Positions 1 through 12,566 of a stretch of DNA of 64,000 nt are shown here, one piece after another. This DNA comes from Acanthamoeba sp. SK_2022b. Its lineage: Eukaryota; Discosea; Longamoebia; Acanthamoebidae. The stretch is taken from positions 161,660-225,659 of the forward strand of contig JANDJZ010000031.1 of NCBI GenBank assembly GCA_027943245.1, read 5' to 3'. Within the stretch, counting starts at the first letter, position 1. Every line of letters begins with the position of its first letter. The notes beneath the pieces are model-generated. The model was not told the DNA's origin. It made no database searches and saw only the letters and a list, made by a program, of their open reading frames with translations. Position numbers and translations under genes: made by a program.

Positions 1-2
1 CG

Positions 3-613
3 GAGGGCTCCCAACAAGAGAAAAAGAAAAAGACGAAAACGAAGGCGAAGGCGAAAACGAAGACATCCGCGCTGTCGTCCTCGTCGACGTCTATTCCCAC
101 CAGGGCATCGAAGAAGAAGCACCACAAGGAGAAGGGCAAGGAGAAGGACAACGGCCGGCTGCGCAAGTCGGGGCAGGACACGAGAGACAAGCGGGAGGCG
201 GCCAAGCTGCGCGAGAGGGCGTTGGACGAGATGGAGGCCTGGTGGTGGCGCAAGCAGGCTCGTCGGGTCATGATCAAGTGCGTGTGGGGCGATGAGGTGA
301 CAAGCCTCTTCGTGCGACGCGACATTCGTTTGCCGCAGCTCAAGCGCCTCATTCGCGAGAAGTACCAGCGACCTCCAGAATGGCGCATCGAGTTCAAATC
401 ACGAGCGAACCTACAGGTGCGTGTCGCGAGCAATGCTTGCCTATCGCGCTCAGGCACAACTCACCCACAACATTTCTCGAACAGAGGCGATTGGTGACGC
501 TGAACAAGACGCCGTACCTGCAGGCTGCGCTGCAATATCACGTCCGAACGTGCCGCGACCCCGATCATCCGCTCGGTCGAGCCGCGATGAGGCTCTACCT
601 CTGCGAAGTGTAG
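3..613 (+). CDS. C-terminal part of a PB1-like domain protein (5' end outside window)
   Basis: Open from the window edge; the start codon lies upstream. The visible N-terminal 70 or so residues are very Lys/Ser/Arg-rich and probably disordered. They are followed by a segment with VMIKCVWGDEV, then IRLPQLKRLIREKY, then VTLNKTPYLQAAL, which follows the order of a PB1 domain (basic first strand, helix, and a late V-x-L strand followed by a helix). One intron (417-484, GT-AG, phase 0) splits the domain, and the protein ends with TAG at 611-613. PB1 domains mediate heterodimerisation of signalling and autophagy proteins. The PB1 call is a fold-level resemblance only; the acidic OPCA motif is not obvious. 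Confidence 0.55.
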
Positions 614-739
614 TGGCCCTGTTGCACAACAACCCTTGCGCATTGTAAGATGTTTTTTAATGTTTTTTTTAATGTTCGGTGAAAGAAATAATAGAAATGA
701 GATGGAAAATGGGCAATAAAGGTTCATGGTGCTGGTCTT

Positions 740-2263
740 GTGGTCTACACACTTGTCTGCTGCCGTGTACGACCACGCCAGACTTGGCCCTCTTTCACCT
801 CCAGCGCCAACTCGCCGAAGCTACGGACCGTCTTCAACGAGATGAGGAGCTGCACTTCAACTACAACACCGCCGGAGGAGGTGACAAAAGCGACGACAAC
901 GCGAGGTGTGCGTAAGGCGGCGCTAAAGTTAAACAACCCGGAGCGGATATGGAAGACGTGGAAGTTCCCGCGGACCAACCTCACCCTCACTGGTTACTCC
1001 CGCTCTGCCGACAAGACCTTCTTCCACATACCTGAGCTGCAGGTGGGCCTCGACGCCGGCATGTGTCGTGGACGGTACCTCTTCTTAAGGCCTTAATTTT
1101 GTTGCTTTTTCAAGCACGCGAAATCTGACTTGGTGGTGTTGGCAGACAACCCAAGTACGTGTTCTTGACACACACGCACACCGACCATTCGGTCGATTGC
1201 CCGTACATGTGCCAGAAGGAGGGCATGACGCTCTACTGCCCGCAGGTAACGGACAAGCTGGCTGAGATTGTCCACATTTCCTGTACACCCGATGCTGATC
1301 GGGTGTGATGCGTCCCTGATGGGTGCGTGCAGGAGGTGTCGGGTGTGGTGGAGGAGTATATCAAGGCGCAAGTGCAGCTCAATTGGGGCCAGCCCGTACC
1401 CGAGGGTCACGGCTTCATGACAGGACACCTGCAGCCGGTCAAGCCGGGGGACACCTACCTCATCAAAAACGGTCTCTACCAGGTCACCGTCCTCCGATGC
1501 TTCCACTCGGTACCGCAGCGCCCGTACTCTACACGGAATCGCACAAGCTCGAGTGAGACTCATCGCCATCAACAGGTGGCGTGCGTGGGCTATGCGTTTG
1601 CGGAGCGTAAGAAGCGATTGAAGGCGGAATACGTGGGCACGCCCGGCCGCGAGCTCGGACGGCTGCGAAAGGAGGGCGTGGAGATCGAGGAGGAGACGTA
1701 CACTCCGCTGTTCGTCTACCTGGGCGATACGTCGACCCAGGTCTACGAGGCCCACCCGGAGGTGTTCGACTACCCGGTCATCATCACCGAGTGCACGTTC
1801 ATACCCGACCCAGACGCACCCGAGGTCACACTCCCCTCTCACCGCTTGCACCGTTTGGGCAGTACCGGGGGGGGGGGTGAATGAGAACCAACGTTGGGTG
1901 TGGGTCGTTGCACGTGATACGAACAGGACGACCGAGTGATCATGGAGCGAGCGGAGAGGGATGGTCACATCCACTGGAACAAACTGCAGGACATCGTGCT
2001 GTCCCATCCCGACAACACGTTCGTCCTCATCCATTTCAGGTGCGGCGCGCCAGGCGCAACCTCCCTCACTGGCTTCAATGCTGGTTTGTCTCAGCTCACC
2101 GTCTTTGTGTTCTCCGCTCCCTCCCGGGCGCAGTTTGCGCTACAAGGAGCGCACGATACACCAGTTTTTCGATGACCTGACCACGCGAGAAGAGAACCCC
2201 CTGCCGCTCGACAACATCGTCGTATTTGTCGGCGAGTGCAGTGAAGGAAACCCTGATAACTGA
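740..2263 (+). CDS. metallo-beta-lactamase-fold protein, ribonuclease Z-like
   Basis: Five exons can be joined through GT-AG introns at about 1075-1145, 1246-1332, 1510-1575, from 1831, and 2040-2129. The core contains LDAGMCRG, then the metal-binding motif HTHTDH in THTHTDHSVDCP, a CFHSVP segment followed by VGYAFAERKKRLK, a late HPEVFDYPVIITEC segment and LIHFSLRY near the C-terminus. That order matches MBL-fold proteins of the tRNase Z / ELAC type, zinc-dependent endonucleases that trim tRNA 3' ends. The intron phases agree, and the 1510-1575 intron removes an insertion between HSV and ACVGY. The start at 740 is the least certain element, since the N-terminal 40 residues are low-complexity and another start or exon is possible. 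TGA ends it at 2263. Confidence 0.75.
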
Positions 2264-2486
2264 GGGCGCAACCCAGGTTGATACGGAAGGTGTTGTTACC
2301 AACGGGGACGGCGCGTGAAATATAATGTTGTCATTCTATTCGACTATGACTGTCCATTCGGCAGCGGAAGCACGTGACACAGCGCTGAACAGGAAGAAAT
2401 ATATACACCTTTTTTGGGTTTTTCGCTTGGAAAACTCCGGGCTAACAAGTAGTAAACGCCAAAAAGGAAACAACTAACTTGACGAC

Positions 2487-3357
2487 TTAGACGTTGTCGG
2501 CGGAGGGCTTCTGGTAAGCCGCTTGGTCGTAGGTGTATGCGGCGTAGGGCATCTGCTGCTGCTGCGGCAGGGCCTGCTGGGCCTGAGGGGGAGCGAAGCC
2601 GGCCGGGTTGGGGTAGTACGCGGGCTGCACCATCACCGCCGCCTGCTGGTGGCGGTACTCGTCTGTACAGAGGTACGCATGTGAGCTGGTACAGCACACT
2701 GGGAAGGCAAGAGGCCAGAGAGGTTACCCGAAGGAACGGTGTTGGTGCTCGAGAACTGGGGCAGGATGTCGATGACCAGGTACCAGCGGCGGTAACCCTT
2801 CTCCAGACGGAAGTTGATGCCCTGCTGGTTGTAGTGCACGTTGGCCTGCGCCAGGTAGTCGTCGACCCTCCTCCTCAACTGCGTCCACCAAAAACCTCAT
2901 TAGCTTGGCCGAAAAAAGCGAAAATGAATGGAGGGGGGGGGGCAAATAGAGCGAAGGAGTTTTGGATGGGTACGTTGACGACGTAGGCAATGGAGAAGAT
3001 GATCGTCAAGAGACCGAAGAAGACCATCGAACCCTCAAAGACCCATATGAGGGTAAGGTAGTCGGAGTATTCCCACGAAAAGATACTCCACATGAAGACT
3101 CCAAAAGCTGCCCAGAGACCTACAATGCTGAGCCACATGAAAGTTCGGTAGACCGACGGAGCTTGGAGGGTCTGGTTGAGGCCATGGATGGTGGTCGCGA
3201 ACTGCTCGTCCGCCACACGACCGCGGAGAAGGAACGGCGTGCACTCGTCGAACGTTCCCACGCTGAACATGCGCCTCCTCATGTCCAGGCGCACCTGGGT
3301 GGGAGCCACGCCGTGCACAGGAGCCTGCGAGTGGACGATCAGCGTCTGGTGTTCCAT
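2487..3357 (-). CDS. two-transmembrane-segment protein with a proline/glutamine-rich tail
   Basis: Three exons (3357-2974, 2878-2728, 2662-2487) joined by GT-AG introns. After a soluble N-terminal region (VRLDMRRRMFSVGTFDE, then FATTIHGLNQTLQAPSVYRTF) there are two hydrophobic helices, around WLSIVGLWAAFGVFMW and MVFFGLLTIIFSIAYVV. Next comes a cytosolic-type segment with DDYLAQANVHYNQQGINFRL and YRRWYLVIDIL, and a tail rich in Gln, Pro, Ala and Tyr. I do not recognise the family with certainty. The N-terminal part has faint resemblance to Golgin A7/ERF4-type palmitoyltransferase cofactors, but this is weak. Start chosen at the first ATG after the stop-rich upstream region; an upstream exon cannot be excluded. 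Confidence 0.6.
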
Positions 3358-3790
3358 GTATCCTTGCTTGGTGGTTATGGTTTTGTTGCGGCAATATAAA
3401 AAAAATAAAATGCCAGAAGCAAATGGGTGTTTTCTTTCGTAGCTGTGGGGGGAAAGCGACAGCGTTTTCCGTTTCTTTTTTCTATGGAAGCGCAGGGGGC
3501 AGATGAAGAGGCGAACGAAAGGGAGGCAGCAAGAAATAGCAGAAGAAACCTCACCCATTTCTTGTTCAACGTGGAAGCCCTCACCAAGCTCAGTCCGTAG
3601 TTAAGCTCATCAGAAAACAAACTTGAGTCCAGAATTATGGATCTGGATCACATGAAGTGTGGGGTGAACTAAAGGAACACCTCATCCTCTTATGGTGAAA
3701 CCACGGCGAGGGAGTTTTCCATTTGTAGAAGTACACAACACAAGTGGAAGCAGGGACGAAAGGGAGATCTCGGTTTAACCTGAAGAGGTC
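3358..3790. other. intergenic spacer between the two-TM gene and the Roco 3' end
   Basis: This 430-bp stretch holds the 5' region of the leftward two-TM gene and the 3' flank of the Roco gene. Positions about 3598-3706 contain no CpG although the surrounding core DNA is CpG-rich; the rest looks like ordinary flanking DNA. No ORF or RNA gene is supportable. Confidence 0.4.
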
Positions 3791-4671
3791 TCAGTCGAAC
3801 TCGTCCAGTTCGAGAAGGAGCTTGACGAGCTCAGCCTTGCCGTAGAATATCTGGTTGATGCCAGCGACGGCGCTCGACGCCGAGGTGAGCTCGTCGGTGG
3901 CCACCGCCACGGGGCCAGAGGCCGACAGGCCCGACACACCCGAGGCCAACGAGAAGCGCGGGTTCACGTCCCGCAGGGACTTGCCGCTCGAGCTCAGCCG
4001 CTTGCGGGTCATCGAGTTGTTGGACGATGACGAGCGCTTGAGGAACTTGCGCTTGGCCGATGTCGCGTCGTCCACCGATTTGGTCGAATCGGTCAGGCCG
4101 CTGCCGCTGCTGGCCCGCTCGGGCTCACTGTCGGTGTTGTCCTTGTCGTCAGCGCCGCCGGGAGAGGCATCGGTGTGCGTCGGGTCGTTGTTGGTGTTGT
4201 CGTCGTCCTTGGGCTTCATGCTCTTGCCCTTCTCGTCGCCGCCCTCCTGTGGCTCGATCCGCAGCTCGACCCTCCTGCGCACGTGGCTGTCGGAGCTCTT
4301 GATATCCTCCGCAACCGCCGCTGCGTTGCTGCTCTCGCCCGAGGCGTCGTCCTTCTCCTTCCCCTTATCGTCGCCACCATCGGACTCTCGGCGGTGGTGC
4401 GGCTCCCGCTCACCGAGCTTCGGCGATCGCGCGATGGGTCGGGCGTAGGTTGTGCTCCCTGTGGTGGAAACGCAAGGATGCTCGTTAAATTCGGGAACTA
4501 GGCAGCCCTCGAGAGCAACGAAGGAGCCACGCGGGGCGTTACCTCTCGACGCGAGTCCAGAGCCTTTGCTGGCCAGTGGCGAGGGCGCGGCAGGCACGAC
4601 CTGGCGCTGTTGCATGTTCTCCCAGTAGGCCAACCTGTCGAGGATGCGCTTGCTCAAGCTCCTCCTCCTCA

Positions 4672-4751
<80 letters not shown>

Positions 4752-7700
4752 GCCCGCGGACACCAACGCATCTCAGCCGAGACACACGGGGAGAAAGGCG
4801 ACGCCCACGGAAAGCGGCACGCACCGTTCCTGAATCTCGCGTAGGTCGACCTCCTCTCCCGAGACCGCGGGCGACGCGTAAGGAGTGAAGAGGCTCCGCT
4901 GGACGCGTGTAGAGGTGGAGAGGGCCGTGAGCTGCCGCTTCTTGTTGTGGTCCTCCGACACGGAGCTCGCCAGCGACGAGGTCGCAATGGCTCCGGTGTC
5001 CGCGGCCACGTAGCCGTCCTCCTCCAGCGGGATGATGCCGACCGCAGCGGCGACAGCGGCGGTGGGGTCTCGGTCCCTCTCGACATCCCTGAGCGGTGCC
5101 GGCGACGACTGCTTGCTGGACGGTCCGGTGCGCACGGTCTTCATCATGCGCGGGGCAGCGCCGGGCGTCCCGCTCTGTCGGGCAGCCTCCTTCATTAGCC
5201 TGTCGTTCTCGCTCTTTAGCGCTTCCACTTTCCTGAGTGTTGGCCATACGCACGCACGCAAGCACGGAATTACATACACGCACACGCGCGCAGAGGGTGA
5301 GTTGGTAAGAGGCGGGAGCTCTCTGTGGCGCTTGGTGGCCTAGGGCGTGGATGCGGACCGCTTGAGTCGCTCCATCTGTGTGTGCTGACGATCGTTTTCG
5401 AGGATCTGGAAGGCCAGGCTCCTTTCCGCCTTTGACTGTGCTTTCTGGGCCTCCTTCAGCTGGCTGCTCACGGCACGGTCCAATCAGTAAATGGGAGGAG
5501 GGGGACACAGGAAGAGAGCAGGGATACCTCTGGAGAGATTCGACCTGCTCTCGCATGCGCTCGGCTTGGCGCTGCAGTGCCGAGTTGTAGCTGCCCTTGT
5601 CCTCGCTCAGGTAGTCGTGTTCGGCTGACTGGGACTTGGCCATCCCGCCCCTGCTAGCGCTCGACCGCAACGTGAGCGTCGACACCTGTCTGGGCATTCC
5701 GGCCTCGCCCGACGTGCTCGTCTCAAGACGTCGCCGCAGTGGCGGAGGCGTGCCGACATCAGAACTCGATTTCTTCGCCGGGGCGCCCTCGATCGCCGCA
5801 GCGGCCGCGGCCACCGTGCCGGTTGTCAGTCGCGGAACCGCGACAGTGGCACTTGTTGTCGACGGCGACGACCCACCGCCGGCGCCACCTGCCGTGCTCG
5901 CGGTGGCGGTCGTCTCCAGCTCGTCTGACTCGAGCTCACGCTGGAGGGTGGCCAGCGTGCTCTGCAGCCGCTTCTTGATGCTGTTCTCCTCCTTGGGCGC
6001 TGGCGTGCTAGCAGCTGTAGTACTGGCCGCGGCCGCCGGCTTCTCCGGAGGTCGCTCCTCGGCTTCGGCTTCGGTCGCAGTTTCGTCGTCGTCGCCGTCG
6101 TCGTCGCTGCCATCGCGGGGTATTGGTGGAGACGATCCCATTCGTCGCCTGCTGCTCCTGCTCCTCCGCGTGTCGTCCTCTTCGTTCTCGTACCTGTCAC
6201 GCCAACCGCGTCATCAAAACTCCGACACCTCCCACCGCCAATAACCCTAACGCCAAGGGAGATGGGGGGTAGCGTACGCGACGCTAAACTTGCGAACGGA
6301 GTAGGAGGGGAGAGCGATCTTGCCCGAGGGGCCGGGGAGAGGCAGGTCGTATTTGATGGCGATGCGCGAGATGCGCTTGAGGATCGACTCGAACGACGGC
6401 CGGAGTGCGGGGTCCGCGTGCCAGCAGTCGGCCATCAGGTCCTTGTACTCTACGTAGCAATCTGTTTGTTCGATTGGTTCGTCGAGTCAGACACACGACT
6501 CGGCGCGGGCGAGAAAAATACGAAAAGAGCGAAGAAGAGCGAATTGCGATACGCGGGGGGGAGGCTGAGGGACCTGTGGGGACGTCGGGGCGGTCGCCGG
6601 CAATGATGCGTTTCTCGACGCCCGACCAGCCCGAACCGGGGATCTGGGACGCGAAGAGGGTCTCGCCTGCGACCAGCTCATAGAGCAAAGTGCCATACGA
6701 GTAGACCTGCACAATAAAACCCCAAAGGTCAGCCAAGCCTCCGTGAGCCAGCGGCAGATTTCTGTATCGGGCCGCAGGCGGGCAACGTACGTCGGACTCG
6801 GCGGTGTGCTTCTGCTTGGACAAAACCTCAGGGGCCAACCAGTACGGCGCGTCCTCTGTCCCAACAACCGTCCCCCGAGAGGCGACACCAGCGAGTCAGT
6901 GATCGCGCGACAATTCAAACGGCGCGAGTCTTGAAGTGCACCTCTGTTTTCCACGTAGATGGGAGCCCAAAAGAGACCGAAATCGGCGACCTTGGCCACC
7001 ACCACGGGTTCGTGACTCGCATTCTCCATCGCGAGCTGAACGAAGCAGAGCAGCAGGGTGAGGTGATAAACGTTTGGTGGGGGGGGGGATTTGCAGGACA
7101 GACGTACCAAAACGTTGGAGGAGGTGAGGCGGCCATTGATGATTCGAGGAGTGAGGTTGTGCAGGAACATCATCGCTCGCGCAATGTCGGCTGCGATCTG
7201 GTGAGGACACACACGCCACACAACTTGGGGGGTGAGAACCCACTACACCTGGTGATGGGGCAGGGGCCGGTGCCCACCTTGATGCGGAACTTCCAGTCGA
7301 GCGGCACCAGGCGGTGGGATGTCGGGTCGGCCAGGAAGCTCTCGAGCGACGGGCCTTCGACCTGTTCCATCACGAGGCAGAACGGGTCGACGCACAGGCC
7401 CTTGAGCGGAACGATGTTCGGATGCTCCAGGCCACTGCGCGCACGCATCCCCCCCCCTTTAGCCACACAGGCTCGCATGCGCATAGAGACTATGACGAGG
7501 GCGTGTGGGACACTAACCCTATTTCCCAAACTTGCGCGCGGAATTCGTTGGAGACGGCAGTGGCGGAGAGGCTGCTGGCCGAGAGGGACTCCTCGCGGAA
7601 CTGCTTCACGACCACCGTTTCATCGCCCAGCTGAGCCTTGGATCTGGCGGACGCCCACGACTGCGCGTTAGGCGCCCCATCACAGTGCCGATGAAGTCGT

Positions 7701-10700
7701 AGCAGCGACGTACATCTTGGTGCGGGCGGTGAGGGCGAGCTGGTCACCGATGCGCATGTCTTCGTATTTGATGATGACGCGGTTCAGGTCCAGCATCACG
7801 AGATCGGGCGCCAGTGCAAAGATGCCCACCACGTCCACGCCGCGACAGTTCACCACCTGTCGCACAATCACGCGTGGTTGAGTTGGATTGGTTGTCACTC
7901 GACCCCATCAGCCATTATTGTTGGTGCACGCTACCGTTTTGCCCTTGGCAATTGCCTGCTCGAGCTGCGTCTGCGTGAACAGGAAAGGCTGCGCATTCTC
8001 TGCGTGACGACGGTGGATGGGTAAGCCCGAGCAACGATGGACAAGGTCCAGGCCAGGCCAGACCAGGCAAGAAGACCGAAGAAGCAGAGAGCGTGCTGGG
8101 CGTTACCATTGATGCAGTGCGTGCAGGGGATGGTGACTTTGACGTCGACGCGGAGCCAGTCGGCGATGAGGGTGTCGATCATCGCCGTCAGCACCAGCAT
8201 CTGTCGCGATGGGGCCGTGCCCCGCATGCACAGCTTCAGCCTGAACGCCACCTCCATGTCGAGCTCCAATAGCAGCTTATCGTCGCCCTTGGCAAAGAAC
8301 ATTCCGTTCTTCCAGCACCTGTCGCGCGCACCGGCTCCGGGGTGAGGCGCTGCGCGGCCTGTGTGCGGGGGTGGGGCGTGTAGCGTCTGGTGGGGCCGGC
8401 ACCTGATGAGCGTCCATCCAGAGCGGAGGAGGCGGACCATGAAGCGGTTGAAGAAACCGAAGGGCATGAAGTCGAATGAATAGAAGCGGGTCAATTGCAC
8501 GAGGTCGCTCTCCTCCTTGGGCCACATATCGGGGTTGTGCAGGTCCGCGGGACGCGCGTCTGGTAGCAGGCACGGCACTAGTATCGCGCCCTGCGGGTTG
8601 ATTTCTGCACAGCACGCACGCACGTCATGCGGCTGCTCTCCTGCCTCACTTCCGAATCGAGGGAGGGGGACTAACCTGACGCCGGCAGCGCGTAGGCGAC
8701 CTCGAACTGTTCGAGGAGAGCGACGAGCGAGTCGTGCACGGTCTCGGGATAGGCGGGGGCCTTCCATATCTGGGGCAGGTCCTTACGCTGCAGCACTCCC
8801 GACTTGACAAAATTGTGCTTGAGCGTGATCACGTCGCTGAAGACGTTCGTCAACCATTGACTGGCGTGACCCATAGGTTGTGGCCACAACATCGCGGCAA
8901 CACACGTTAGCTACAGTCGCACGGGGCAACGGATCGAAGGGCAAGGCCAAACGGCCCTTGATAAGGAGGAAAAGTAAAGCAAGCGGGCACCTGTCGAGGA
9001 TGACTAGATCGTCCAGTCCCGATTCGCGCTCGTTGAAGTGGACCAGGGAGCCCAGCTGATGCAGATATTTGGCCGCCTTTGGGAGCATCGGTTGGGTCAC
9101 GCCGCTGCTCAACGCAAGCCGCTCGTACATTTCCCAACTCACCACCGGCTGTGGCTCCAGCATTGCGATCGCCCGAATCTGATGAGCGATACAAGCGCAA
9201 GCGTTAATCACACGGTCTGTGGGGAGATGAAGCATGCGGCGCCGAGAGCATCTCACCTTCTCCTCGAGGGTGAGGTAGGCCTGAGGGATGAGGCCCTCCT
9301 TTTCGATCATGCTCTGCGCCACTTCGATCAGCTTCTTGCGCAGGTCCTCCACGCCCTTGCCCGTCGCGCAGCTCAGCGCGAAGAAGAAGCGGATGTTCTT
9401 GAACTGGCCGCTGAACTTCTGCAGGAGGTTGGCATAGAGGTGGTCCAAATACTTCTTCGTGCACTTCTTGGCGTCCAGGTGGGTGCCCACCAGAATGACA
9501 GGCGCTCCTATCGCGAGGCAGTGTCAGCCCCACGTGGCGCGCACGCACGCAAGTTTCGAAAACAAAAGGGGAGAGGAGAGGCCGTGAACCTCGAGCGCGA
9601 GTGTGGATGGACTGGAGCCAGTATTCGATGCGTGAGGCCTCCTCCTCGGGCTTGAGGAGGTTGAAGATGAGGAGGTAGATGCCCCGCCGCGAGAGGAAGA
9701 AGAGGTGGGTGTAGTAGTAGATCTCCTGGCCGGCAAAATCCCACGACGAGAAGGTGATGATGTTCTCCCTGCTCTCCTTGCCGCTGTCCTTCTTGTCGGA
9801 CTTGGCCGGCGCGTCCTTGCGGATCGACTTGGCAGTCCAGTCACGGATGCGGATGCCGTCGGTGGCCACGTCTACCTTCTTGAGTGGCCGTCGTCTGTTC
9901 TTGGCCGGGCTCGACGATTTGTCGTCCCAATCCTCGCCGCCAGCGCCGCTTGCGCCACCGCTGCTGACCAATGACAGCTTGCCGTGCTCCACCTCGGAGT
10001 AGCTCCACCGTCGGTTGCGCTCGCTGTCTGTGCGCTGGACCGCAGACACGGCCTTGTTGTTGACTTCGGGACCCATGCTCACCCCCGCCGTACCCAGTTC
10101 GTAGTCGTCCTCACGGTGGCCGCCGTAACCTTGGTGAGCGTGACGCCCTGCGCGAGCCAGTCCAGACTCGGATTCGGTGGGTTTGGTGACCGATTTGCTG
10201 AGCAGCTTCTCGACGAGCGAGGTCTTGCCTACATTGGCCTGGCCCACGCACATCAGCTTGATGCGGTGGCACAGTGCGCTGCCGCTGTTCTTCTCTCGCA
10301 GGTACGACAGCACGCCGGTGCCAGTCGACGACAGTACCACTTTCTGCGATCGCAGAAGAATCGGAGTTAAAACAACCGGGCGAAACTACTTCGGAGAGTG
10401 CTGCCTGTCTGGGAGGCTTACCTTGGGGTAGGGCAGTGGGTTGTTGTGTGCGTGAAGCTCCTTGAGGCCGGGCAGCGTGCCCAAGCTTACCGGAAGGAAA
10501 GATATCTCGTTGCTGCTGATGTCCAGCACCTCTAGGTTGTCCAGCAGGTTGAGCGTGAGCGGCAGCTCGCTCAGATTGTTGTGTTGCACGTCGAGATGCT
10601 TCAGCGTGTGAAGCGTGCCAAGCTCGAGCGGCAGCTGATGGACAGAGACAACGGGTGTGGATCAGCAACCCACTCGGCGAAAATCGCCCTGTGAAGGAGG

Positions 10701-12566
10701 AAAGGCGCTACCTCTGCCAGCTGGTTGTGCGACAGGTTGAGGAATTCGAGGCGCGTGAGCTGTTTGATGCCTCGGGGCAGGTACTTCAGGCGGTTGTGCG
10801 AGAGATCGAGCGAGACGATCGTGGGGATCACCAGGAACAGCGACGGCACTTTCTCCATTCCGCGACCGCTCAGGTCCACCTTCTTGCTCTCCCCCGAGAA
10901 GCACTGCACAGTCGCGAGGAGGAAAGAAACGAGAGCAGCAAGCGATCTCAGCCGAACGTGGGCACGCGACGGATGATGGGAGAGGAGGACCCTACCTTGG
11001 AGAGGGTCTTGTTGGAGACAAGTATCTCCTCGATCCTGTGCTTGTCCCGCTGCTCCTGGTCGATAATGGACGAGTTGTCCGAGTCGCCAAAGATGAGGTC
11101 GTCGCCGGCGATGAGGAGCTGCTCGGCCTCGGAGAGATGGAGGTCGAGCAGCGTGATGTTGGTCTTGAGGAAGGACGCGATCGCGTGAAGACCCTTGGCT
11201 GTGATCCTGTTGTGGCGCATGTCCACCGTCTTGAGTCCTTCGTTGATCCCCAGGCCAGCTGCACATGGCATTTGATCGTCAATTTTTTTTCAAAAAAAAA
11301 CGTTAATAAAATAAATAAATAAAAATGCTGTCCAAATAACAAACCTGCGAGGGCGGCTGCGCCAGCATCGCCGAGGTCACACCAAGTGATGTTGAGATAC
11401 TCGAGTGTCGAGTTCACGCGCAGCGCTTCGGCTAGCAGCCTCACCTCGACTTCCTTCATCTCGCAACCGGACAGATCCAGTTTCTGTTTGCCGCACAAGT
11501 CAGACACATCGCGTTCGAAGAACGAAAACGAACGAACGAAGCGGAGGAATTGCACGCAGACCTTGAGGTGGGTGTTGAAGACCAAGCAGTCGGAGATGAT
11601 CTTGATGAGCTCCAGAGTCGACGCCTGCAGCTCCTGCATGATCGTGGGTGGCGTCTTGAACTCGGTCAGATCGCGATCGTTGGACTTGAGCCGCTTGAGC
11701 GTCTCCAGCAGCGAGCCGTCGCCCACCGACCCTCGCATCCCGCCGCCGCTCTCTCCTCCATCCGTCGTCACGATCGGCATCCCGCCTCCTCTCGCTCCAG
11801 CCGCTTTGGCCGCCGACTCCTGCACGCACCCGGCAGCTCGCCCCTCGTACGAGTGGTCGCTTTGTTGCGAGGGCGGGCCGCGCGCTCCGCGGCTGGGGCT
11901 GGTGGGCGTCGACGGCGACGTGGCCGAAGGCGGACCGGCCGAGCCGGGCGACAAGAATTGCGCGCTGCCGCCGCTTGAGGGGCTCTCGAGTTCGAGGCCG
12001 CTCATGTCGGTCGAGTCGCTCTTCTTGCTGACGCTGGTCTTCTTGAGCTTGAGGCTTCGCGGGCGTATCCAGCTGCCGCTCCGGCGCCGTTCGCTCTGGA
12101 CGTGGGGCGCCGGCTGCATGCCACCGACCAAGGGAGACGACGAAGTAGGAGATGAAGAGGAGGAGGTAGAGGAAGAAGAAGAAGAAGAGGTGAAGGAAGT
12201 GGCGCAAATGGCAGAGGAGGTGGCCGAGGAAGAGGAGGGAGCAGGTGAGGTGGAAGAAGAGGACTTTTTGATGTGGATGGCGGTCTCCTTGTCGCCGTCC
12301 TTTTTCTTTTTCTTGTTCTTCTTCTCTAGCTCCTTCTCGCGCTTCTCGAGTTCCTTCCTCTCCTTCTCGAGCTCTTTCTTCTGCCGCTCGAGTTCCTTCT
12401 CGCGCTTTTCCATCTCCTTCCGCTCCTTCTTGCTCTCCTCCTTTTTCTTCTCTTTCTTGCCGCTGCCGCTCTCATCTCTCTCCTTGCTGTCCTTCCTCAC
12501 CCCCGCCCCCGACAGCACGGCCTGCCTGGCCTCGCCCGCCGTCGAACTCTTGCTCGACCCCAACAT
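3791..12566 (-). CDS. Roco family protein: coiled-coil, LRR, Roc GTPase, COR, degenerate kinase domain, long acidic tail
   Basis: A chain of about 20 exons reads leftward from ATG at 12566. Order: a Lys/Glu coiled coil and Ser-rich linkers; leucine-rich repeats (YLNITWCDLGD, LDLSHNRLKYLP, LDVQHNNLSELP); a Roc GTPase with P-loop GQANVGKTS, switch II DFAGQE and THLD; a COR region; a kinase-fold domain; and a long Ser/Asp/Glu-rich tail with predicted coiled coil ending at TCA 3791-3793. Roco proteins (LRRK2 and Dictyostelium GbpC/Pats1 relatives) couple GTPase state to kinase output. The kinase domain keeps VVVK and DFG and has plausible late motifs (VYSYGTLLYELV, CWHADPALRPSF). However, the Gly-rich loop aligns to LALTARTKI without glycines, and the HRD position reads NGR. 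I therefore predict a pseudokinase. Some exon borders are approximate. Confidence 0.88.
4675..4748. repeat. (TG)n microsatellite in a Roco intron
   Basis: About 37 uninterrupted TG units. It lies in an intron between exons encoding VDLREIQER and LRRRSLSKRIL, on the coding strand as (CA)n just before the acceptor side. Confidence 0.97.

Noticed and set aside
4539..4766. Poly-His-Thr frames around the TG tract
   Set aside because: Simple-repeat translation inside a Roco intron.
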